A stretch of DNA of 39,544 nt from Methylotenera sp. (GTDB lineage Bacteria > Pseudomonadota > Gammaproteobacteria > Burkholderiales > Methylophilaceae), in contig JANYGD010000084.1 of NCBI GenBank assembly GCA_025359405.1, forward strand, positions 1-39,544. Direction: 5' to 3'. Below the pieces are notes generated by a model. That model was given only the letters and a program-made list of their open reading frames with translations, ran no database searches and was not told the origin of the DNA. A program made the translations under genes and the position numbers. Shown one piece after another: positions 1 to 6,921 of this stretch (positions are counted from its first letter, which is position 1; every line of letters begins with the position of its first letter).

Positions 1-79
1 GTTGACCTGACTTCACCAACCGAATTGCTTCTTGCTTGAATTCTATTGTGTACTGCGCTTTTAATTGTTTCGCCTTCAT
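1..79 (-). CDS. IS3-family transposase OrfA, N-terminal fragment (runs off window)
   Basis: Reading from the ATG at base 79 gives MKAKQLKAQYTIEFKQEAIR and then LVKSGQ before the window edge. This matches the start of IS3/IS911-type OrfA proteins, which begin with a short basic stretch and the 'Y..EFK.EA..L' helix of a helix-turn-helix DNA-binding domain. An AGGAG Shine-Dalgarno sequence lies just upstream. Only 26 codons are visible, so whether the full transposase is intact, or is made by OrfA/OrfB frameshifting, cannot be judged here. Confidence 0.7.
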   Translation of the reverse strand, partial: MKAKQLKAQYTIEFKQEAIRLVKSGQ

Positions 80-141
80 TTACTGCTCCTTTAGCTAATT
101 TTATCATTAGCTATGGACTCCAGTTTTTGAGGGCAAGGTCA
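1..141 (-). mobile_element. IS3-type insertion sequence, terminal part
   Basis: The minus strand reads TGACCTTGCCCTCAAAAACT from base 141, which has the TG start and C-rich form of an IS3-family terminal inverted repeat. It is followed by an 8-base inverted repeat (TAGCTAAT / ATTAGCTA), then a Shine-Dalgarno sequence and the start of an OrfA-like transposase. The rest of the element lies beyond the left window edge, so the other terminal repeat, the target duplication and the exact subgroup cannot be seen. Calling base 141 the end is an inference from the repeat form. Confidence 0.7.
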
Positions 142-353
142 TGGCTACTTGGAAAGAAAGCAGCCATTCAACTTAGGTTTTGGTGGCAAGTATCGGTCAA
201 AAACCGTCATTCGATTTAATCGTAAACTGCTCAAAATATCCAACAATTATTGATTTTAAATTAGAATGAAATCTATGAAAAACATTAACAGGATTGTCAT
301 CGGATTATAGTTTCATACGTTAACTAGCAACAATCAACAATAGGAGATTCTAC

Positions 354-890
354 TTGAAACACTTTCTAATTGCTGCTGCTGTAGCAGCAGCCACCGTAAC
401 CACTCCGGCACTGGCTGCCGATGTTGGCGTGTCTGTTACTATTGGACAACCAGGCTTCTATGGCAGAATTGATATTGGCGATTACCCTTACCCTCAGCCA
501 CGTGTAATCTATCGTCAACCAAGAGTGGTTGAGCACGTATATGTTGAGCAAGAACCAATTTATTTGCACGTACCTCCCGGCCATGCTAGAAACTGGCCTA
601 AATTCTGCCATAGATATGATGCTTGTGGCGAACCTGTCTACTTTGTGCAGGATAGCTGGTATGAACAAGAGTACGCTCCGCGCTACCGGGAACAACATGG
701 TGATCACCGTGACGAGCGCTGGGAAGATCGCCGTGAACACGAAGATGAACATCATGAGCGCGGAGATGGCCGTCGTGACGAGCGGAGGGATGATTATCAT
801 GGGGACCGTGGGGATGAGGGCCCGGGCAACAGTCAAGACCACAGTAACAATGGCCACGGCAAGCATAAAGGTCATGGCAAAAACCACTAG
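354..890 (+). CDS. secreted protein of unknown function with His/Asp/Arg-rich tail
   Basis: The 178-residue product starts with a clear signal peptide (MKHFLIAAAVAAATVTTPALA, cleavage about residue 21), so it is exported. The middle (about 60-105) contains 'PPGHARNW', 'CHRYDACGEPVYFV' and 'WYEQEYAP', which I recognise as a conserved core in uncharacterised betaproteobacterial exported proteins. Two cysteines there may form a disulfide. From about residue 110 the protein is a low-complexity tail rich in Asp, Glu, Arg, His and Gly, which could bind metal or be disordered. The start codon is TTG, chosen because TAGGAG lies eight bases upstream and no ATG precedes the signal peptide. No function is assigned. 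It converges on the pterin dehydratase gene. Confidence 0.75.
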   Translation: MKHFLIAAAVAAATVTTPALAADVGVSVTIGQPGFYGRIDIGDYPYPQPRVIYRQPRVVEHVYVEQEPIYLHVPPGHARNWPKFCHRYDACGEPVYFVQDSWYEQEYAPRYREQHGDHRDERWEDRREHEDEHHERGDGRRDERRDDYHGDRGDEGPGNSQDHSNNGHGKHKGHGKNH

Positions 891-943
891 GATATCCGTT
901 GTATACAGAATGCTGAGCGTCCGCTTAGGGTCGAAACTAGACA

Positions 944-1312
944 TCAGTCATACTTAATATACTTAAACCGCACGTCGTCATTGGGCGTGCCGGTGAGCGC
1001 GCCGCCTTCATTGGCAGGTTGCCAGCCAATCACTTGCTCAATTTTGGCGGCTAATTCAAAATCTTTATCGGTGATGCCTTTGGCGTCGTGCGTGCACAAT
1101 TTCACAATCACAAACGCGTAAGAAACCGTTAAATCAGGATGATGCCAGGCAGCTTCGGCCAAATGCCCAACCGTGTTGACGACCATCAGCGTCGCTTTCC
1201 AGCCGCTGGTTTTGTACTTGCGGCGTATCCAGCCATCCTCCAAAAACCAATGTGGAAGCTCGTTTTCGAGCCTTTGCTTGGTTTCGCTTTCTGAATAAAC
1301 TTTGCCAGTCAT
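944..1312 (-). CDS. pcd: pterin-4a-carbinolamine dehydratase family protein
   Basis: The 122-residue protein has the usual length and signature of this family: 'AAWHHPDLTVSYAFVIVKL' (active-site His-His-Pro), then 'THDAKGITDKDFELA'. The family dehydrates 4a-hydroxytetrahydropterins and is cytoplasmic. In methylotrophs a member is commonly found in H4MPT gene clusters, where it probably acts on an H4MPT-type pterin instead of supporting phenylalanine hydroxylase; that substrate is inferred from context. It is the last gene of the run that starts with the MfnD-like ligase. Its ATG directly abuts the stop of the upstream kinase gene, so the two are probably translationally coupled. Confidence 0.85.
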   Translation of the reverse strand: MTGKVYSESETKQRLENELPHWFLEDGWIRRKYKTSGWKATLMVVNTVGHLAEAAWHHPDLTVSYAFVIVKLCTHDAKGITDKDFELAAKIEQVIGWQPANEGGALTGTPNDDVRFKYIKYD

Positions 1313-1927
1313 TTAGTGAATCGAAGAGCCGATTTTGCCCAACTTTTGCTCATCAACGCCCTCTTCAAAATGAACAAAGTCGGTCTTTTTAATAATCCAA
1401 GATGAAAATGCTTTATCCATCGCAAAGTCACCAAACACTTGGTCAACAAGCCCAGTCTCAGTAATGGTTTTAAGCTTTAGCTTGCCCTCGTTTGGCTTAT
1501 CCGATTTAACTAAAACAAGATGTTGTGCGTCTAATTTCTCTGCCAACCAAGCGGCTAAACTATCAGAAGTAACGTCCCAGTTTTTTGGAATATTATAGTC
1601 TGCCAGCACCATTTTACTGGGCAGCCAGACAATACCGCGATGCTGCCAAGTGCCTTCAGCGATCTCAAATTCACTGGTTGCCGTCATTAATGCTGGGTTT
1701 AAATTGGCCAACATCAAACCAAATTGATCCATCGCCAGCATTGCTAACCTGTGCGCGCAAGCGTCACTTATTTTAGATAATTTTTGCGCTTCACGTACGG
1801 CATCGGCAAACAAACCACCACCTGGCACAATGATTATTTTGCCATCGCTATGCTTTGCAACTACTTCTAACCAACGCTCTAACTCTGGTGAGCCTAATAA
1901 GCTGCCACCAATTTTTACCACCCACAT
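1313..1927 (-). CDS. mfnE: amino-acid-kinase-family protein, MfnE-like furan phosphate kinase
   Basis: The N-terminus 'WVVKIGGSLLGSPELERWL' is the phosphate-binding opening of the amino acid kinase fold. 'KIIIVPGGGLFADAVREA' follows at about 35-50, and 'DVTSDSLAAWLAEKL' later marks the nucleotide-binding half. Length (about 204 residues) fits archaeal MfnE, which phosphorylates 5-(aminomethyl)-3-furanmethanol phosphate to the diphosphate in methanofuran synthesis. That function is inferred from family resemblance and from nearby MfnD and MfnF homologues. The track starts eight codons earlier at 1951. I prefer 1927 because AAGGA lies seven bases upstream and the kinase motif normally sits at the very N-terminus, but both starts have ribosome-binding sequences. 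Confidence 0.7.
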   Translation of the reverse strand: MWVVKIGGSLLGSPELERWLEVVAKHSDGKIIIVPGGGLFADAVREAQKLSKISDACAHRLAMLAMDQFGLMLANLNPALMTATSEFEIAEGTWQHRGIVWLPSKMVLADYNIPKNWDVTSDSLAAWLAEKLDAQHLVLVKSDKPNEGKLKLKTITETGLVDQVFGDFAMDKAFSSWIIKKTDFVHFEEGVDEQKLGKIGSSIH

Positions 1928-2069
1928 GGATTTTTCCTTATCTCTTTCCATTTCGGCCTACCTTTCTTTTCTACTCAACTTGTTGAATACGAAATTTTGG
2001 TAATATTGTTGTTAATATCCTCAAAAATGGTATGGGTTGTTATTATTTTTTCATCATTAAGAAGCTTAA

Positions 2070-3503
2070 TCAAAGCCTCATAAAAAATTTCATTACAGTT
2101 ATAAAACTAGACGCTTTGTCTAGGGTTTCATTATATTCTTTTCTTTCATCCGAGTCTGCAACTATGCCGCCGCCCGCATAAAAACTCAGTTCATTTTGGT
2201 TCACTAGCGCTGTGCGAATCGCTATACTGGTATCCATATCGCCATCAAAGCCGATATAGCCAATTGCGCCACAATACAAACCACGTCGATGCGGCTCCAG
2301 TTCATCAATAATCTGCATGGCGCGCAACTTAGGTGCGCCAGTAATCGATCCGCCGGGAAAGCAATCTCGAAGCACATCCACAGACGTTTTGCTGGGCTTT
2401 AATTTGCCCACAATAATGCTGACCAGATGATGTACGTTAGCAAAACTTTGCAGCTGAAAAAGCTTATTCACTTTAACGCTACCTAGTGCACAGCTTTTGC
2501 TCAAATCGTTTCGCAGCAAATCCACTATCATCAAATTCTCCGCCTTATCCTTAGCGCTCGTCAATAGCTCCTTTGAGTAGGCTAAGTCTTGTTCTACATC
2601 ATTCGAACGTGGTCGTGTGCCTTTAATGGGGCGGGTTTCGACGTGATTGCCATTGGTTTGAATAAAGCGCTCGGGCGAGTTTGAAAGCACTTGAAAACTT
2701 TCATTCTCGTTCAAAGGCAAATTCATATACGCCATAAACGGTGCCGGGCTAATCTCGCGCAATTTTCTGTAAACCAGCCAACTATTGCCGACCACTTCAG
2801 CCGAAAAACGCTGCGCCAGATTCACTTGGTAACAGTCACCCGCCTCAATGTAAGCTTTAATTTTGACAAACGCTAGGCTGTATTGCGGTTCGGGCAAGTT
2901 GGAAGTCACTGGCGTTTTAACTTCAAATTTTCTTATATTATTTTCTTTTAATGATGCCCCGCAAGTCCCATCGAATAAGGCTTGTAGCCTAAGCCAATTT
3001 TTTTGTGTTTCTGCATTTAAACCATGCGAAACTAATACACTTTTCTTTTCGCGATGATCCACCACCAGCGCCCAATCGTAAATACCTATCATCATTTCGG
3101 GCATTTTCACTGTTGGCAGCGCATTTGTCGGCAATTTTTCGATGCGCCGCGCCAAATCGTAGGCAAAATAACCCAACGCACCACCCGCAAAAGGCGCATC
3201 CAGAATTCGTTCTAGCTTAAGTGCGGGGTATTTACTGAGTATTTTTTTAAGCAACAAAAATGGATCTTCTTGCGAAGTTTTAGTCTGCCCATTTTGCGCA
3301 ATGGTGGTGGTTTCGCCGCGCGTCACCAACGTAATAAACGGCTCGGCAACGAGAATGTCATAACGCCCATATTGGCTGCCAAGCATACCAGTTAAAGGAT
3401 TGAGCATCTGTCCGCTATCGAGCAGTATCGCCCACGGTTGCTCGGCGATGCGCTCAAATAGCTGCGCGCTATCGTGGTGATATTGAATTTCGTGTTTAAG
3501 CAT
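2070..3503 (-). CDS. pabB: aminodeoxychorismate synthase component I
   Basis: The 477-residue protein carries the chorismate-utilising enzyme signatures in its C-terminal half: 'ETRPIKGTRPRS', 'NLMIVDLLRNDLSKSC', 'FPGGSITGAPKLRAM' and 'YAGGGIVADSDERKEYNET'. It converts chorismate to 4-amino-4-deoxychorismate, with PabA supplying ammonia. The PIKGTRP form (Lys where anthranilate synthases have Ala) favours PabB over TrpE. No fused lyase domain is present, so PabC must be elsewhere. p-Aminobenzoate is the direct substrate of MptG, encoded in this same window, so the gene's place inside the cofactor cluster makes sense. One base separates it from the upstream MfnF-like gene; AAGGT precedes the ATG. 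Confidence 0.92.
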   Translation of the reverse strand: MLKHEIQYHHDSAQLFERIAEQPWAILLDSGQMLNPLTGMLGSQYGRYDILVAEPFITLVTRGETTTIAQNGQTKTSQEDPFLLLKKILSKYPALKLERILDAPFAGGALGYFAYDLARRIEKLPTNALPTVKMPEMMIGIYDWALVVDHREKKSVLVSHGLNAETQKNWLRLQALFDGTCGASLKENNIRKFEVKTPVTSNLPEPQYSLAFVKIKAYIEAGDCYQVNLAQRFSAEVVGNSWLVYRKLREISPAPFMAYMNLPLNENESFQVLSNSPERFIQTNGNHVETRPIKGTRPRSNDVEQDLAYSKELLTSAKDKAENLMIVDLLRNDLSKSCALGSVKVNKLFQLQSFANVHHLVSIIVGKLKPSKTSVDVLRDCFPGGSITGAPKLRAMQIIDELEPHRRGLYCGAIGYIGFDGDMDTSIAIRTALVNQNELSFYAGGGIVADSDERKEYNETLDKASSFITVMKFFMRL

Positions 3504-3504
3504 A

Positions 3505-4542
3505 TTACCTTGCCAGCTGTTTTTTTACTAAAAGCGCCACCGCGCAAGCTGGAAAACAAACTTCTAAATCAGCATGCCCTGCAAAGCTCATGGATATTGG
3601 TTCATAGGCGCATCCAAAATCATGAGCAAGTGCTTTTACTAAAAAACTGCCCGCCCCAGCACCGATGATAGTCACACTAGGATTGAGATGCTTTAATACC
3701 GCCGCTTTAATTTGATTCATCTGCAAAGATCTGCAAGTATTCGCCAAAATTTTCCAAGTATTCATTGGTCTGTCTTCCACATCATGTCCAACCATTCTAG
3801 CGAGCCTACGTGCGCTTTCCGTGGCAGTTTTGCCTTTGCCGTCGGCGGTTTCTGCCATGTCATGTTCTGGCAAAAGTTCACCCGTTAATCGGTAAACATC
3901 CGCCATCGTTGCAAAATATTCTGCAGCCACATTAATTTCAACACTTTCAAATGGCAACTTTTGTGCCAATGCCATCACTGGTGTGCGCACCACGCCCGTG
4001 TAAACCAGACTGTCATCCTGCATGCGGTTCGCATCAGACAAACCATTCGTCACCACGTTTCCATTGCTAATCGCAATAATATCCGTCGTAGTGCTGCCAA
4101 TATCCACCAATAATACGTCTTGCACGTGAATTGCAAGCGCGCTGGCGCTCGCATGCCAGTTGGTTGAGGCAATGGGGCTTGTATTTTCTGAAACGCGTTC
4201 TAGCGTCACAAAACCGCTATTTGCAGCATAAAAAAATGTGTCTTTTGCTAGCAATTTTGCAACTAAGGTTGAAATTTCAATCACACCTTCATGCCGATTT
4301 GCAAATAAATCCACCAATTCACCTGTCATAGTCACTGCATGTAATGCCTCGGAAGGCTCTATTTTAAAGGCTTGCATGGCATTGCCTATTGCGATTTCTA
4401 GTTGATCTAAACCACACCAAAGCGGACAAGGCAGCTGCAACACTTGCATCACTTCTCCATTTTCATTCAACAGCACAGCTTTTAGGTGCGCGCCGCCAAT
4501 ATCCCAACCAATAATGGGTTTAGATATGAAAAGTTCAGACAT
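3505..4542 (-). CDS. mfnF: H4MPT-linked C1 pathway protein, MfnF-like (hydantoinase/oxoprolinase-type ASKHA fold)
   Basis: The protein (345 residues) has an ASKHA phosphate-binding start 'GWDIGGAHLKAVLL' and a second phosphate motif 'LLVDIGSTTTDIIAI' at about 137-151. A Gly-rich 'VTIIGAGAGSFLVKALA' lies near the C-terminus. This is the pattern of the 'H4MPT-linked C1 transfer pathway protein' family. As I recall, the archaeal member MfnF joins the aminomethylfuran diphosphate to gamma-glutamyltyramine, forming the ether bond of methanofuran. The bacterial reaction is inferred by homology. The gene overlaps the upstream ATP-grasp gene by eight bases and is followed after one base by pabB, so all three are probably one transcript. 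Confidence 0.78.
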   Translation of the reverse strand: MSELFISKPIIGWDIGGAHLKAVLLNENGEVMQVLQLPCPLWCGLDQLEIAIGNAMQAFKIEPSEALHAVTMTGELVDLFANRHEGVIEISTLVAKLLAKDTFFYAANSGFVTLERVSENTSPIASTNWHASASALAIHVQDVLLVDIGSTTTDIIAISNGNVVTNGLSDANRMQDDSLVYTGVVRTPVMALAQKLPFESVEINVAAEYFATMADVYRLTGELLPEHDMAETADGKGKTATESARRLARMVGHDVEDRPMNTWKILANTCRSLQMNQIKAAVLKHLNPSVTIIGAGAGSFLVKALAHDFGCAYEPISMSFAGHADLEVCFPACAVALLVKKQLAR

Positions 4543-5560
4543 GAATGTTCACAACATTTTGTTGCAATTTTGGCCATTTAAAGCGCGGCTTCGTAAGTGT
4601 GTTGATAATCAGCTCAGCTGGATTCTTCCCAATAGCCTCGCGCAAACCCGCATAGCTAGTGGTTAAACGCGGATTTATTTCTACCACGATTATTTCGTCA
4701 TTATCCACAATGACATCAATGCCCACATAACCCGCCAAATCTGGAAACGTTTTTGCAATTTGATTTGCGACCAATTCAAATTGTGGCCAATGTTCGCGCA
4801 TGCCATTTATTACGCTTCCTTTGTAGCTAAGCCTATGATTATTAATCTCAATTAGCTGTGTATTACAACTTAATACATGCGCTTTGCCTTTTTTTATTAT
4901 GCATGAAATGCTGGCGGACTCGCCAGGTTGATAAGCTTGAATCACATGCGTGAGTTGCTTATCATTTTGCTCAATCCAATCTTGCAAATCGTCCGCATTA
5001 TTGAAGCACACGCTGTCGCTGCAACCCGCACCATCATTGGGTTTTGCCAGCCAAATCCAATGGCTTTTTGGCCAATTATCGTAAGTGTAAGTGGCTATCG
5101 TTGCAATGCCCGCCTCTTCTAAAGCCAAACAGGTCGCCATTTTTTCGCTGGTAATTTTAATGGAGGAAAGCCCACAACCCAATACCAGTTTGTCTTGCAG
5201 GACAGTGATTTGCGTTAAATAATGTAAGGTGCCATCTGTTTCTGGCGCGATTAAAAAAACCGCGTCGGCGCTTTTTATCTGCTCTTGCCAAATCTGCCAA
5301 ACATCGTCATTGGCTTGCACTGTTATGCACTCGTCACATAGTATTGGCGCGCTTAAACGCACATCCACCGTGGTGCTAACACTATAATTTAAACTAGATA
5401 AATCACGTAGCAAAGCATCGCGCATCAACGCGCCTTCGCTTGTCAATGATTCAGGTAGTAACTCCGCACACAAGCCACCACCAGTGATAAACTCACACAC
5501 AAATATTTTATTAAGTTTGATGATGCAAATAATCCCTGTGATTGATTTATTAGATGGCAC
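4535..5560 (-). CDS. mfnD: ATP-grasp ligase, MfnD-like (tyramine/tyrosine-glutamate ligase candidate)
   Basis: The sequence 'KIFVCEFITGGGLCAELLP' followed by 'EGALMRDALLRDL' is the usual start of MfnD-type ATP-grasp proteins. The C-terminal half has 'WLAKPNDGAGCSDSV' (nucleotide-binding loop) and 'IIVVEINPRLTTSYAGL' (metal-binding Glu/Asn). Archaeal MfnD ligates glutamate to tyramine during methanofuran synthesis. In Methylorubrum the furan cofactor is reported to carry tyrosine instead of tyramine, so the substrate here may be tyrosine. The start is uncertain: the only in-frame candidates are GTG at 5560, or a GTG inside the conserved motif. Neither has a clear Shine-Dalgarno sequence. The 5560 start overlaps the divergent HisA-like gene by about 40 bases. 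Confidence 0.72.
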   Translation of the reverse strand: MPSNKSITGIICIIKLNKIFVCEFITGGGLCAELLPESLTSEGALMRDALLRDLSSLNYSVSTTVDVRLSAPILCDECITVQANDDVWQIWQEQIKSADAVFLIAPETDGTLHYLTQITVLQDKLVLGCGLSSIKITSEKMATCLALEEAGIATIATYTYDNWPKSHWIWLAKPNDGAGCSDSVCFNNADDLQDWIEQNDKQLTHVIQAYQPGESASISCIIKKGKAHVLSCNTQLIEINNHRLSYKGSVINGMREHWPQFELVANQIAKTFPDLAGYVGIDVIVDNDEIIVVEINPRLTTSYAGLREAIGKNPAELIINTLTKPRFKWPKLQQNVVNIHV

Positions 5561-6233
5561 AGTCGTACACGCAAAAAAAGGCGAGCGACAGCATTATCAG
5601 CCAATAAAATCTTTACTTACTCCATCCAGCAAGCCACTGGATATTGTGGCGGCTTTGCTTGATTTATACCCATTTTCGCAGCTTTATGTTGCCGATTTAA
5701 ACGCTATACAAAAGCTTGGCGATAACTTTAACGTCATTCACGCTATTTCTCAAAAATTTCCGCAGCTTAAACTATGGCTTGATGCGGGCATCAGCAACAA
5801 TCCTGAGCGTAATATTGTGCATTCTAACGTGATTTTGGGCAGCGAAAATTTTTCTATGCCTGAAAATAGGTCAAATCTAGAAAATTTTTTAACACTAAAA
5901 CATCAGCTGAAAAACGATTTCGTATTATCCTTAGACTTTATGCCAAGCGGCTACCAAGGCCCTGCAGATTTGTTGCAAACTAGCGCCCACTGGCCACAAA
6001 ACGTGATTGTGATGTTGCTGGCAAACGTAGGAGCCAACCAAGGGTTAAACACTGATTTAATCAATGAAATCATGGCACTCGCGAAAGGCCATAATGTCTA
6101 CGTAGCAGGCGGGATAAGGCATGTAAAGGATTTGGCTATGTTAAAAAAAATGGGCGTACATGGCGCTTTAATCGCTACTGCTTTGCATCAAAAGCAGCTG
6201 ACTTTCCGGCAGCTAAAAGACTTTTGCCAATAA
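5520..6233 (+). CDS. HisA/HisF-family protein of the C1 cofactor cluster, function unknown
   Basis: The product 'MMQIIPVIDLLDGTVVHAKKG' starts like HisA, and 'LYVADLNAIQK', 'LWLDAGISN' and 'NVYVAGGIRHVKDLAML' mark the beta strands and C-terminal phosphate site of a HisA-type barrel. It is more divergent than true HisA and matches the HisA/HisF-related family found in methanogens and methylotrophs, so a histidine role is unlikely. It presumably acts in H4MPT or methylofuran synthesis, but the reaction is not known to me. The track start (GTG, 5484) adds an unconserved leader; I use ATG 5520 (5523 is equally possible). No Shine-Dalgarno sequence is seen. It is divergent from, and overlaps, the MfnD-like gene. 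Confidence 0.7.
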   Translation: MMQIIPVIDLLDGTVVHAKKGERQHYQPIKSLLTPSSKPLDIVAALLDLYPFSQLYVADLNAIQKLGDNFNVIHAISQKFPQLKLWLDAGISNNPERNIVHSNVILGSENFSMPENRSNLENFLTLKHQLKNDFVLSLDFMPSGYQGPADLLQTSAHWPQNVIVMLLANVGANQGLNTDLINEIMALAKGHNVYVAGGIRHVKDLAMLKKMGVHGALIATALHQKQLTFRQLKDFCQ

Positions 6234-6234
6234 A

Positions 6235-6256
6235 AAACCCGAGCAAGCTCGGGTTT
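6235..6256 (-). terminator. rho-independent terminator after 6-phospho-3-hexuloisomerase gene
   Basis: A perfect 10-bp stem (AAACCCGAGC / GCTCGGGTTT) with a two-base loop is followed on the minus strand by a run of T (TTTTTTATT overlapping the stem end). It lies between the convergent HisA-like and hexuloisomerase genes. On the plus strand the tail is only TTTAAATT, so it probably stops minus-strand transcripts best but may work both ways. Confidence 0.85.
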
Positions 6257-6274
6257 AAATTCACTACAAATTTC

Positions 6275-6811
6275 TTACTCAAGATTAGCATGAAGCCCGC
6301 GCATGCTTTCTTCGGTCAAGCCTTTAGCAAAAATGATTTCAGAAATAACCGCTTCTAAGTAAATCAAAGTTGAAAGCTCAAATTGTGAGCCCATTGGCAT
6401 GCCTTTGGTGAGTGGGAAGCTATTATCGTTGCCAACTTGGATAGTTAAATCCGCCACATCCGCCATGGCTGACGTTGCCTTCATCGAAACCACTGCTAAT
6501 TTGGCGCCGACTGATTTGGCTTTTTTCACCAATGGCAACAAGGTTTCTGTGCCGCCTGAGCCTGAAATAATCACTAACAAATCGCCGGCTTTAATGGCGG
6601 GGGTAACGATTTCACCGATCATATTCACCTGGTAGCCGCTGTGCGTTAAGCGCATAGCAAAAAAGCGTGAAACCAAGCCAGAACGGCCTGCACCGCCAAC
6701 AAATATGCGGCCTGCACCATCTACAAGTTTGATTAGTTTTGCAGCGCTGCTGGCGTTTGTCTCAGATAAAATGGTAGTAAGTCTACCTAAAATTAATTTT
6801 TGATGATCCAT
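6275..6811 (-). CDS. hxlB: 6-phospho-3-hexuloisomerase (PHI)
   Basis: The 178-residue protein is a single SIS-domain isomerase of the right length. Motifs include 'GRIFVGGAGRSGLVSRFFAM' at about 34-53 and 'LLVIISGSGGTETLLPL' at about 77-93, which are the sugar-phosphate-binding loops, and a C-terminal 'LTEESMRGLHANLE'. It isomerises D-arabino-3-hexulose 6-phosphate to fructose 6-phosphate, the second step of RuMP formaldehyde fixation. The hexulose phosphate synthase gene is directly upstream, which secures the call. TAGGA precedes the ATG. A hairpin in the 110-base gap to the synthase gene suggests the two are not made in equal amounts. Confidence 0.93.
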   Translation of the reverse strand: MDHQKLILGRLTTILSETNASSAAKLIKLVDGAGRIFVGGAGRSGLVSRFFAMRLTHSGYQVNMIGEIVTPAIKAGDLLVIISGSGGTETLLPLVKKAKSVGAKLAVVSMKATSAMADVADLTIQVGNDNSFPLTKGMPMGSQFELSTLIYLEAVISEIIFAKGLTEESMRGLHANLE

Positions 6812-6840
6812 CTTAAATTCCTAACTAATTAAAATTATAA

Positions 6841-6872
6841 AAAATCCCGACGCATTGCTGGGTCGGGATTTT
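6841..6872 (-). terminator. hairpin terminator/attenuator between hexulose phosphate synthase and isomerase genes
   Basis: A perfect 11-bp stem (AAAATCCCGAC / GTCGGGATTTT) encloses a 10-base loop and is followed on the minus strand by TTATAATTTT. It looks like an intrinsic terminator placed between two genes of one pathway. It may stop most transcripts after hxlA while letting some continue into hxlB, or protect the upstream mRNA's 3' end. Confidence 0.75.
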
Positions 6873-6921
6873 ATTTGCTCGCATCAATAATTGCTTATTG
6901 CAATAATTACTGATTAATCGC

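Noticed and set aside
266-310. 14-codon ORF MKSMKNINRIVIGL upstream of the TTG-started gene
   Set aside because: It has a basic and hydrophobic look but no Shine-Dalgarno sequence, and is too short to support as a gene.
366-957. ORFs 366-944 (minus) and 529-957 (plus) overlapping the secreted protein gene
   Set aside because: Both are shadows of the repetitive, charged-tail coding sequence; they lack ribosome-binding sites and recognisable protein features.
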